64,000 nucleotides of DNA, from contig NZ_AP025171.1 of the NCBI RefSeq assembly GCF_003402535.2, positions 2,356,001 through 2,420,000 of the forward strand, read 5' to 3'. Below are positions 53,293-60,590 of this stretch, piece after piece. The notes under the pieces are model-generated. The model ran no database searches. It was not told the DNA's origin and saw nothing but the letters and a program-made list of their open reading frames with translations. The stretch's first letter is position 1. Each line of letters begins with the position of its first letter. This DNA comes from Cupriavidus sp. P-10. GTDB taxonomy: Bacteria; Pseudomonadota; Gammaproteobacteria; Burkholderiales; Burkholderiaceae. The position numbers were made by a program, and so were the translations under genes.

Positions 53293-53383
53293 GGTTCTGC
53301 GCAAGCCGCAGCGCGACGGTACGGCCGATGCCGCTGGCGCTACCGGTGACAAACACAAACGCGGCCTTGCCGGACAGTTTCAT
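53279..53383 (-). pseudogene. Truncated short-chain dehydrogenase (N-terminal fragment)
   Basis: Read on the minus strand from ATG 53383, preceded by GGAGGC: 34 residues, MKLSGKAAFVFVTGSASGIG and then RTVALRLAQNHAQQ, then TGA. This is the first strand, the Rossmann glycine motif TGSASGIG and helix 1 of an SDR enzyme, with nothing of the catalytic Ser/Tyr/Lys part. The last 14 bases overlap the trehalase start. It is either a decayed gene cut by the rearrangement that placed trehalase here, or a leader peptide now used for coupling. Confidence 0.75.
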
Positions 53384-53481
53384 GGCGCCTCCCTGCGTCG
53401 GTGCCGGCAGCCTGGCGCCGCCGGTCCATGACGATAGGAGCCGCCAGGCGCCGCGAAGTTCTCCCGCAGGCGTAGCGGACT

Positions 53482-54948
53482 TCAGTGCAGTGCAGCGAGG
53501 TCGACCACGGTGTCTTCGGCTGCCTGGGCTGCATGGCGCGGCAGGCAGATCCGCACCGCCAGGCCGTGCGGTGCAGCATTGTGCGCCGTGACGGTGCCGC
53601 CATGCGCGGCGATCGCAGCCTGTGCGATGCTCAGCCCCAGTCCCGCGCCGGCCGGATGCCCGGCGCCGTTGCGCACGCGGAAAAAGGGCTCGAACAGGCT
53701 CGGCAACGCGGCCTCAGGCACGCCCGGGCCGCCGTCGACGATGTCGAGCCGGACCGCGTCCGCATCGGCGGCAAGGGTGACCGTGACCGGCGCCGCCGGA
53801 TCGGTGTACCGGACGGCGTTGCGCAGGATGTTCTCGATGGCGCTACCCAGCGCCGCGCCATCGGCATCGAACGGCAGCGCCGCCGGCGCCGCCCAATCGA
53901 TCGCCGCACCGCGTCCCGCCGCCTCGAAGCGTGCATCGGCAACAATCACGTCGACCAGTTCGGTCAGGTCGATGGCGCTGCGCACCGGCTCGACCGCATG
54001 CAGGCGTGCCAGCTGCAGCGTGCGTTCGACCAGCGCGTCGAGCCGTTCGGTCTCGCGCTCGATGCGGTCGAACTGCAGCGCCAGCGTAGCGTCGCGGCGC
54101 CGCGCCAGTTCCAGCGACAGGCGCAGGCGCCCCAGCGGCGAGCGCAGCTCGTGCGCGATATTGCGCAGCAGTTGCTCGCGCCAGTCCATCAGGCGCTGCA
54201 GGCGGCCGGCCATGGCATCGAAGTCGCGCGCGAGCTGGCCCAGTTCGTCGGCGCGGCGGGCCAGTGATGGCGGCGTGCGCGTGGCGAGGTTGCCGGCGGC
54301 AAGCGCCTGCGTGGCCTCGCGCAGGCGTCGCGTCGGGCCGGTCACGTGGCGCGTCAGCGCCCAGCACAGCGGCGCCGACACCGCCAGCGCAAACAGGCCG
54401 AACGCCAGCGCCACTGGCGACAAGTGCAAGACTTCCCAGCGCGACGAATCGAACGGCAGGAACAGCATCAGCAGCTCGGTGCCCTGCGGGCCGCCCGGCA
54501 GCGCGATCGGCTGCGGGTCCCACCACGAGACACGCGCGCCCGGGCGCGGCACATGGCCGCGGTCGGGATGGCCGAGCTGGCCAGCGTGCCACATCGGCAC
54601 CAGCCGCTCCGACAGGTGGTTGCGCAGCCGAGCCGGCAGCGGCCGGCCCAGCAGCTCGTTGAGGTGGTCGTCGACGATATAGATATTGAGCGCCGACGCA
54701 TGCGAGTCCATGGCCCTGAGCCAGCGCACGAGGCCCGGCCGGCCGTGCGTGGCGGCGGCCTCTCTTGCGTCTTCGGTCAGTGCGGCGGGGCTCAGGCCAT
54801 CGAGCGCGTCGAAGCGGTACCACGCCACCGCGGCGGTCAGCGCCATGCCGATGCCGACGATGGCCGCCGCGCCCAGCCAGAACGTCAGGAAGTTGCGCCA
54901 GAACAGCGGCAGCGGGAACAGCGCGCGCACGCGGCGCCACGGCGTCAT
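53482..54948 (-). CDS. Two-component sensor histidine kinase
   Basis: A 488-residue membrane kinase: TM1 (about 18-42), a periplasmic domain (about 45-185), TM2 (about 186-206), HAMP, a dimerisation domain with the phospho-accepting His near residue 263 (NIAHELRSPL), and a HATPase domain with N box (ENILRNAVRYT), G1 (IVDGGPGV), F box and G2 (GAGLGLSIA). The periplasmic part is long and W/P/R-rich. Its start overlaps the response regulator stop by 4 bases. The organisation and its position facing a TonB receptor recall PfeS/PfeR-type siderophore sensing; this is inference. Confidence 0.92.
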   Translation of the reverse strand: MTPWRRVRALFPLPLFWRNFLTFWLGAAAIVGIGMALTAAVAWYRFDALDGLSPAALTEDAREAAATHGRPGLVRWLRAMDSHASALNIYIVDDHLNELLGRPLPARLRNHLSERLVPMWHAGQLGHPDRGHVPRPGARVSWWDPQPIALPGGPQGTELLMLFLPFDSSRWEVLHLSPVALAFGLFALAVSAPLCWALTRHVTGPTRRLREATQALAAGNLATRTPPSLARRADELGQLARDFDAMAGRLQRLMDWREQLLRNIAHELRSPLGRLRLSLELARRRDATLALQFDRIERETERLDALVERTLQLARLHAVEPVRSAIDLTELVDVIVADARFEAAGRGAAIDWAAPAALPFDADGAALGSAIENILRNAVRYTDPAAPVTVTLAADADAVRLDIVDGGPGVPEAALPSLFEPFFRVRNGAGHPAGAGLGLSIAQAAIAAHGGTVTAHNAAPHGLAVRICLPRHAAQAAEDTVVDLAALH

Positions 54949-55670
54949 GGCGACTGCACCAGCATGTAGCCGCGGCCGCGCAGGTTGCGGATCAGCAGCG
55001 GCGAGGTGGTGCCGTCGATCGCCAGCTTGCGCCGTACCGCGCTGATATGGGTGTCGATGCTGCGGTCGAAGCGCTCGGGCGCGCGGCCCAGCGCGAACTG
55101 GCCGATCTCGGCGCGCTCGACCACGCGGCCGGCGGCGCGCAGCAGGATCTCCAGCACGCGCTGCTCGGCACCGGTCAGCATCGCCTGCATCTTGCCGTGC
55201 ATGGCCACGCCCGTGGCCAGGTTCAGCCGCAGCGTGCCGGCCTGCAGCCAGGTGTCCTGCTCCGGCTGCGCAGCCTCCGCGCCGGTGCGAAAGCGGCGCA
55301 GCACCGCGTGCATGCGCGCCTTCAGCTCGCGCGGGCTGAACGGCTTGCTCAGGTAGTCGTCGGCGCCGAGTTCCAGGCCTAGCACGCGGTCGGTTTCGTC
55401 ACCGTGCGCGGTGAACATGATCACCGGCCGCTGCGAGCGGCTGCGGTGCTGCCTGAGCAGGTCCAGCCCGTTGCCGTCGGGCAGCATCAGGTCGAGCAGC
55501 GCCACGTCGTAGTCGTTGCGCGCCAGCAGGACTTCGCCCTGCCCGCGGGTGTGCGCCAGCGTAACCGTGCAGTGATCGGGTTCGAGGTATTCGCGCAGCA
55601 TCTGCGCGAGCTCGATGTCGTCGTCGATCAGCAGCACGCGCGCGGCGGCGGTGTTGAAGCACATCTGCAT
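54945..55670 (-). CDS. OmpR/PhoB-family response regulator
   Basis: About 241 residues from ATG 55670, chosen because GGGAAGG lies just upstream and the receiver starts soon after; an open frame continues to 55739. Receiver Asp60 is in ALLDLMLPDG, with the conserved Lys in DYLSKPF. The C-terminal winged helix (about 140-241) ends with DTHISAVRRKLAIDG and IRNLRGRGYMLV, the usual OmpR wing. It is the first gene of the regulator-kinase operon and is divergent from the TonB receptor gene; the intergenic region carries tandem 10-bp repeats fitting an OmpR-type binding site. Confidence 0.93.
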   Translation of the reverse strand: MQMCFNTAAARVLLIDDDIELAQMLREYLEPDHCTVTLAHTRGQGEVLLARNDYDVALLDLMLPDGNGLDLLRQHRSRSQRPVIMFTAHGDETDRVLGLELGADDYLSKPFSPRELKARMHAVLRRFRTGAEAAQPEQDTWLQAGTLRLNLATGVAMHGKMQAMLTGAEQRVLEILLRAAGRVVERAEIGQFALGRAPERFDRSIDTHISAVRRKLAIDGTTSPLLIRNLRGRGYMLVQSP

Positions 55671-55723
55671 CCAGCCTTCCCGGTGCGGCACCGGCTGGTG
55701 TTGCTGCCGCGCGCCCCGGGTTC

Positions 55724-55743
55724 CGTCAAGAAACGTCAAGAAA
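55724..55743. promoter_or_regulatory. Tandem 10-bp direct repeat, candidate OmpR-type regulator site
   Basis: CGTCAAGAAA occurs twice back to back (55724-55733 and 55734-55743), one helical turn each. This is the arrangement bound by dimers of OmpR/PhoB-family regulators. It lies between the response regulator ATG (55670) and the TonB receptor ATG (55833). Confidence 0.7.
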
Positions 55744-55752
55744 ACAAAAGCT

Positions 55753-55781
55753 ATCCAAAGTGACTGGTAAGCACTTTGGAT
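55753..55781. promoter_or_regulatory. Perfect 10-bp inverted repeat
   Basis: ATCCAAAGTG (55753-55762) and CACTTTGGAT (55772-55781) with a 9-base spacer. It sits between the direct repeat and the Fur-like box. It could be an operator, or the stem of a transcript leader. Confidence 0.7.
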
Positions 55782-55795
55782 CCGGAATTCTAATA

Positions 55796-55810
55796 TGAGA
55801 ATGATTGTTA
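55796..55810 (+). promoter_or_regulatory. Fur-like box before the TonB-dependent receptor
   Basis: TGAGAAT-G-ATTGTTA matches the 7-1-7 Fur consensus TGATAAT-N-ATTATCA at 11 of 14 positions. It lies 22 bp before the receptor ATG, in an AT-rich stretch that could hold the -10 region. This predicts repression when iron is plentiful. Confidence 0.7.
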
Positions 55811-55832
55811 TTTACATGGTACGGGGAAAATA

Positions 55833-57923
55833 ATGAAGGACAGGCAAGCCACCGGGCACAGCGTGGCGGCAAATTCGGCGGCAGGTTCGGCGGCAAATCC
55901 GGCGGCAAGTTCGGCGGCAAATCCGGCGGCAACGAGCGCCGGATCGTGGGGCCGGGTCGTGGCGGCGCTTTGCGCGGCTTCCGGCATGACGGGTGCGTGG
56001 GCGCAGGCCGAGCAGCCGGGCGCAGACGCCAGGAACCTGCCCACGGTGGTGGTCACCGCCGCCGGCAGTGCGCAGGACATCCGCGACGCGCCCGCGTCGA
56101 TCAGTGTGGTCACGCGCGATGAACTGGAAAACAAGGCCTACCGCGACCTCAACGACGCGCTGGTGGAAGTGCCCGGCGTCATCATCAGCGGCGGCGGCGA
56201 TACCACCGACATCAGCCTGCGCGGCATGGGCCCCAAGTACACCCAGATCCTGATCGACGGCAAGCGCCAGAGTTCGCGCGAGACGCGCACCAACTCCGAC
56301 TCTTCTGGTGTCGAAAGCAGCTGGACCCCACCGCTGTCGGCGATCGAGCGTGTCGAAGTCGTGCGCGGGCCGATGTCGTCGCTGTATGGCTCGGATGCCA
56401 TGGGCGGCGTGATCAACATCATCACCCGCAAGGTGCCCAGGCAATGGACCGGCGAGCTGCGCGGCGACGCCACGCTGCAGCAGCACAGCGACTCCGGCAA
56501 CATCTACCAGGGCAACTTCTACCTGGCCGGCCCGCTCAAGAACGACCTGCTTGGCCTGCAGCTGTACGGCCAGAGCTACCACCGCCAGGAAGACGACATC
56601 GACTACGGCTTCCGTGGCCGCCGCGCCGAGAGCCTGACCGCCAGGCTGGCGCTCACGCCCACGCGCAACCACGACATCGTGCTGGAAGCCACCACCATGC
56701 GCCAGCTGCGCAGCGAGACCGTGGGCAAGACCGTGCCTGCGCTCGCGCCCGGCGTCAGCTGTCCGCGTACCGGCTGCCCGGCCTCGTCCGAAACCGACTA
56801 CCGCAGCGAGAAGTTCGCGCTGTCGCATACCGGCCGCTGGGGCTTCGGCGTCTCCAACAGCTATATCCAGCAGGAGGAGTTCGATAACCGCAGCCGCCAG
56901 ATGAAGATCAAGAACCTGGACCTGCGCACCAGCTGGGCCATGCCGCTGGGCAATCACATGCTGTCGGTCGGCGCCGAGTACCTGAGCCAGCGCCTGCATG
57001 ACCAGACCGGCAACCAGATCGCCAACGGCCCGGACAAGGTCGAGCGCTACCAGTGGGCGCTCTTCGCCGAGGACGAATGGCGCCTGGCGCAGAGCTTCGC
57101 GCTGACCGGCGGCGTGCGCATGGACTATGACGAGAACTTCGGCCAGCACTACAGCCCGCGCCTGTACGGCGTATGGCAGCCGGCCGAGCGCTGGACCGTC
57201 AAGGGCGGCGTCTCCACCGGCTTCCGCGCGCCGGACCTGCGCCAGACCGTGGCCGGCTGGGGCCAGACCAGCCGCGGCGGCAACATGTACGGCAATCCGG
57301 ACCTGAAGCCCGAGACCATGCTGTCGCAGGAACTCGGCCTGCTGTATGACCAGGGCAATGGCCTGCAGGCCGGCGTGACGCTGTTCAACAACGACTTCAA
57401 GGACAAGATCACGCGCGTCGCCTGCCCGATCACGCAGTGCACCGATGGTGCCAACCAGTTCGGCGCCAGCCCGACCACGTACATGAACGTGGACAGCGCC
57501 TACTCGCGCGGCGTTGAAGCCAGCCTGCGCTGGCCGCTCGCGCGCACCTTGTCGCTGACCGGCAGCTATACGTACACCAAGTCGGAACAGAAGAGCGGCC
57601 AGTACGCGGGCCAGCCGCTGAACCAGTTGCCGATGCACCTGTTCGTCGCCACGCTGAACTGGCGCCCGACCGAGAAGCTAAACGGCTGGGCCCGCGTCAA
57701 CTATCGCGGCAAGGAAAGCCAGCCTATCACCGGCCCGTCGTCCAGCACCGTGGTGGCGCCCTCGTACGCGTTCGTCGACCTTGGCGCGACTTACGCGGTT
57801 ACCAGGAACGTGTCGGTGTTTGCCGGCATCTACAACCTCTTCGACAAGCAGGTGAACTACACCGACTACGGCTATGTCGAGGACGGCCGGCGCTACTGGA
57901 TGAGCGTGTCGGTCAAGTTCTGA
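55833..57923 (+). CDS. TonB-dependent ferric siderophore receptor (FepA/PfeA-like)
   Basis: A 696-residue outer membrane receptor. The N-terminus is unusual: a 4-residue repeat (AANS/AAGS/AANP/AASS) precedes the hydrophobic signal core GRVVAALCAASGMTGAWA. Then come the plug domain (about 68-190, with VVVTAAGS as TonB-box region, DALVEVPGVIISGGG, IDGKRQSS and the VRGPMSSLYGSDAMGGVINI motif), and a 22-strand barrel ending in WMSVSVKF with a terminal Phe. The overall type is close to ferric enterobactin/catecholate receptors. It is controlled by a Fur-like box and faces a two-component system. A binding-protein gene follows 77 bp later. Confidence 0.93.
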   Translation: MKDRQATGHSVAANSAAGSAANPAASSAANPAATSAGSWGRVVAALCAASGMTGAWAQAEQPGADARNLPTVVVTAAGSAQDIRDAPASISVVTRDELENKAYRDLNDALVEVPGVIISGGGDTTDISLRGMGPKYTQILIDGKRQSSRETRTNSDSSGVESSWTPPLSAIERVEVVRGPMSSLYGSDAMGGVINIITRKVPRQWTGELRGDATLQQHSDSGNIYQGNFYLAGPLKNDLLGLQLYGQSYHRQEDDIDYGFRGRRAESLTARLALTPTRNHDIVLEATTMRQLRSETVGKTVPALAPGVSCPRTGCPASSETDYRSEKFALSHTGRWGFGVSNSYIQQEEFDNRSRQMKIKNLDLRTSWAMPLGNHMLSVGAEYLSQRLHDQTGNQIANGPDKVERYQWALFAEDEWRLAQSFALTGGVRMDYDENFGQHYSPRLYGVWQPAERWTVKGGVSTGFRAPDLRQTVAGWGQTSRGGNMYGNPDLKPETMLSQELGLLYDQGNGLQAGVTLFNNDFKDKITRVACPITQCTDGANQFGASPTTYMNVDSAYSRGVEASLRWPLARTLSLTGSYTYTKSEQKSGQYAGQPLNQLPMHLFVATLNWRPTEKLNGWARVNYRGKESQPITGPSSSTVVAPSYAFVDLGATYAVTRNVSVFAGIYNLFDKQVNYTDYGYVEDGRRYWMSVSVKF
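55865..55935. repeat. 12-bp tandem repeats in the signal-peptide region of the TonB receptor
   Basis: Units GGCGGCAAATTC, GGCGGCAGGTTC, GGCGGCAAATCC, GGCGGCAAGTTC, GGCGGCAAATCC and a diverged sixth start at 55865, 55877, 55889, 55901, 55913 and 55925. They encode four residues per unit in the n-region of the signal peptide. Confidence 0.9.
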
Positions 57924-58000
57924 TCCTTTCGGCTTGCCAACCCGCCCGGTGGTCCTTGCAGGCAGGCCATCGGGCGCTATCCATTCAACGAGGAACTCTC

Positions 58001-58939
58001 ATGACCCCATTCCAACCCGGCAGGCGCCGACTGGTCGCCGCCGGCGCCGCGGTCCTGCTCTCAACGGCGCTGCCCGCCCTGCCCGCGCGGGCGCTGCCGG
58101 TGAAGCATGCCAAGGGCACCACCGAAGTGCCCGACCATCCCTCGCGCATCGCCGTCTTCGACCTGGCCACGCTCGACACGCTGCGCGTGCTGCAGGTCCC
58201 GGTCGCCGGCGTGCCCGAAGGCAAGTTCCCCGGCAAGCTGGCGATGTACCAGGATGCACGCTACGCCCGGCTGGGCCCGGCAAGCGAGCCAGACCTGGCG
58301 GCGATCCGCGCGCTGGCCCCGCAGCTGATCGTGGTCGGCGGCCGCTCCGCCGCCAGGTACGACACGCTGGCGCAGCTGGCACCGACGCTCGACCTGTCGC
58401 CCGGCCGCGACGACCTTGTCGGCAGCGTGGCCGCGCACGCGGAACTGCTGGGCCGACTGACGGGGCGTGCAGCGCAGGCCGCGCAGCAGGCCTTGGCCTT
58501 GCGCGCCGCGGTGACTCAACTGCAAGCCCTTGCGGCAAATGCTGGCACCGGACTGGTGCTCCTGACCACCGGGGGCAAGCTCAGCGCGCAACCGCCCGGC
58601 ACGCGCTTCGGCGTCATCCATCAGGCCTTTGGTATCCGCCCCGCCATCGCCACCTTGACGGAGGAAGGCGCGCGCGGGCTGCCCGTGACGCCGGAAGACA
58701 TCCGCAAGGTCGACCCCGACTGGCTCCTCGTCATCGACCGCGACGCCGCCATCGGCCGCGAGGGGCCGGGCGCGCGTGAATTGCTTGACGTTGCGCCGAT
58801 GCATGGCGCCAAGGCCTGGCAGCGTGGGCAGGTGGTTTATCTCGATCCGGCGAACTGGTATTTGCTGGGCGGTGCGGGGTTGGGGGCGATGCAGGATAAC
58901 GTCAGGCAGCTGGCAAGAGCGTTTGGAAAGGCGAGCTGA
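58001..58939 (+). CDS. Periplasmic siderophore/heme-type ABC substrate-binding protein
   Basis: A 312-residue protein from ATG 58001 (CGAGGAAC upstream). The signal peptide has an arginine cluster (GRRRLVAAGAAVLLS) that could be read by the Tat system. It is a type III periplasmic binding fold (text PSRIAVFDLATLDTLRVLQVPVAGVP, LAPQLIVVGGRSAARYDTLAQLAPTLDL, KVDPDWLLVIDRDAA), similar to CeuE/FatB-type iron-chelate binders. Permease and ATPase genes are missing from the neighbourhood, so it must work with a transporter encoded elsewhere or with another import route. It probably shares the transcript of the TonB receptor. Confidence 0.88.
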   Translation: MTPFQPGRRRLVAAGAAVLLSTALPALPARALPVKHAKGTTEVPDHPSRIAVFDLATLDTLRVLQVPVAGVPEGKFPGKLAMYQDARYARLGPASEPDLAAIRALAPQLIVVGGRSAARYDTLAQLAPTLDLSPGRDDLVGSVAAHAELLGRLTGRAAQAAQQALALRAAVTQLQALAANAGTGLVLLTTGGKLSAQPPGTRFGVIHQAFGIRPAIATLTEEGARGLPVTPEDIRKVDPDWLLVIDRDAAIGREGPGARELLDVAPMHGAKAWQRGQVVYLDPANWYLLGGAGLGAMQDNVRQLARAFGKAS

Positions 58940-58996
58940 GGACGATAGCGGGGCATGTCATTCCCCGCGTTACGACGCCCTAGCACAAGCCGCCCT

Positions 58997-60445
58997 TCAC
59001 ACCTCCTTCTCCCCATGCCTGACCGGCAACGCCGGCGCCGCCTCCTGCACCCCGAGCTGCATGAAGATCCACGCCGACGCGCAGGTAATCAGCCCCATGC
59101 AGGCAAAGGTGGCATGAAACGCCGGCAACACCGCGGCCGTATCCCCGCCAAACCGGTGCTGGAACGTCGCCAGCAACGCCCCCGCCGATGTCACCGCCAG
59201 ACTCATCGACAGCATCTGCACCATCGACAGCATGCTGTTGCCGCTGCTGGCGCCGGCGCCGCTCAGGTCCTTGAGCGTCACGGTATTCATCGCCGTGAAC
59301 TGGATCGAATTGACCATGCCGAACACAGCCAGCAGCGGGATCAGCAGCCACAACGGCAGCTGCGGCGTGATCAGCGCGAAGGCGGCCATCACCAGCCCGA
59401 CCACGAAGGTATTGGAGACCAGCACGCGGCGGTAGCCGTGGCGCTGGATCAGGCGGGTGGCGAGCCGCTTGGAGGCCATGCCGGCGGCGGTGACCGGCAG
59501 CATCATCAGGCCGGCGTCGAATGGTGAGTAACCCAGGCTGACCTGCAGCGTCAGCGGGATCAGGAACGGCATCGAGCCATTGCCGATGCGTGCGAACAGA
59601 TTGCCCAGCAGGCCGACGCTGAAGCTGTGGATGCGGAACAGGCGCAGCGGGAACAGCGGCTGCTTGCGGCGGTTGGCGTGCAGGCCGTAGGCCGTCAGCG
59701 CGGCCATGCTGGCGATCAGCAGCATCAGCACCGTGGCGTGCTGGAAGCCCAGGCCTGCCAGGCCGTCGAGCGAGAAGGACAGCGCCAGCATGGCGGTGGC
59801 CAGCAGCAGGTAGCCAGCGATGTCAAAGCGGCCCATGCCGGACAGCCTGGCGTTGGGCATATAGCGGATCGTGGCAAGCGCGCCCAGCAGGCCGACCGGC
59901 ACGTTGATCAGGAAGATCCAGTGCCACGACAGCGCCTGCGTCAGCCAGCCGCCCAGCGTGGGGCCGATCAGCGGGCCAATCATGCCGGGGATGGCGACGA
60001 AGCTTAGCGCCTGCAGGTACTGTTCGCGCGGGAAGGTGCGCAGCACCGAGAGCCGTCCGACCGGCAGCAGCATGGCGCCCCCCACGCCCTGCACCACCCG
60101 CGCGCCGACCAGGAAATTGAGTGTCGGCGCATAGGCGCACAGCAGCGAGCCGGCCACGAACAGGCCGATCGCGGCCTGGAAGATGGTGCGCGTGCCGAAA
60201 CGGTCGGCGAGCCAGCCCGAGGCCGGGATGATCACCGCCATGGTCAGCGAGTAGGCGATCACCACGGACTGCATCCGCAGCGGACTCTCGCCCAGGCTGC
60301 GCGCCATCGACGGCAAGGCGGTGTTGACGATGGTCGAGTCCAGCGTCTGCATGAAGAAGCCGACCGCCACGACCCACAGCATGATGCGGCGGGTGCGGTC
60401 ATCCGGCGGCGGCACGACGGGAAGGTCCGGCAGGGGCGCGGTCAT
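58997..60445 (-). CDS. DHA2-family MFS exporter (MdtD-like)
   Basis: A 482-residue membrane protein of about 14 helices: QTLDSTIVNTALPSMARSLG in helix 1, SGWLADRFGTRTIF (motif A), GAMLLPVGRLSVLRTFPREQ, and TLGGWLTQALSWHWIFLINVPVG. The family exports drugs or siderophores. Being convergent with the binding protein and just downstream of the second TonB receptor, it may export a siderophore or chelator, but it could equally be a general drug pump. RBS GGAGC precedes ATG 60445. Confidence 0.92.
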   Translation of the reverse strand: MTAPLPDLPVVPPPDDRTRRIMLWVVAVGFFMQTLDSTIVNTALPSMARSLGESPLRMQSVVIAYSLTMAVIIPASGWLADRFGTRTIFQAAIGLFVAGSLLCAYAPTLNFLVGARVVQGVGGAMLLPVGRLSVLRTFPREQYLQALSFVAIPGMIGPLIGPTLGGWLTQALSWHWIFLINVPVGLLGALATIRYMPNARLSGMGRFDIAGYLLLATAMLALSFSLDGLAGLGFQHATVLMLLIASMAALTAYGLHANRRKQPLFPLRLFRIHSFSVGLLGNLFARIGNGSMPFLIPLTLQVSLGYSPFDAGLMMLPVTAAGMASKRLATRLIQRHGYRRVLVSNTFVVGLVMAAFALITPQLPLWLLIPLLAVFGMVNSIQFTAMNTVTLKDLSGAGASSGNSMLSMVQMLSMSLAVTSAGALLATFQHRFGGDTAAVLPAFHATFACMGLITCASAWIFMQLGVQEAAPALPVRHGEKEV

Positions 60446-60590
60446 GTTCGCAAGCTCCGGTCTGGCCGGCTGCCGGCCTGTATCGACCGGAAGGAAGGCA
60501 CAGGCGGCGCGGCCAAAGCCAACACCTTAAAGGGCAATGGCGCAACAGGCAATCAGCGAGATTGGGCGCAACCGCCGCCGCACACCGCGG

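Noticed and set aside
55812..57638. A 608-residue minus-strand frame opposite the TonB receptor
   Set aside because: It runs antisense through a well-defined receptor and its repeat region; no independent evidence.
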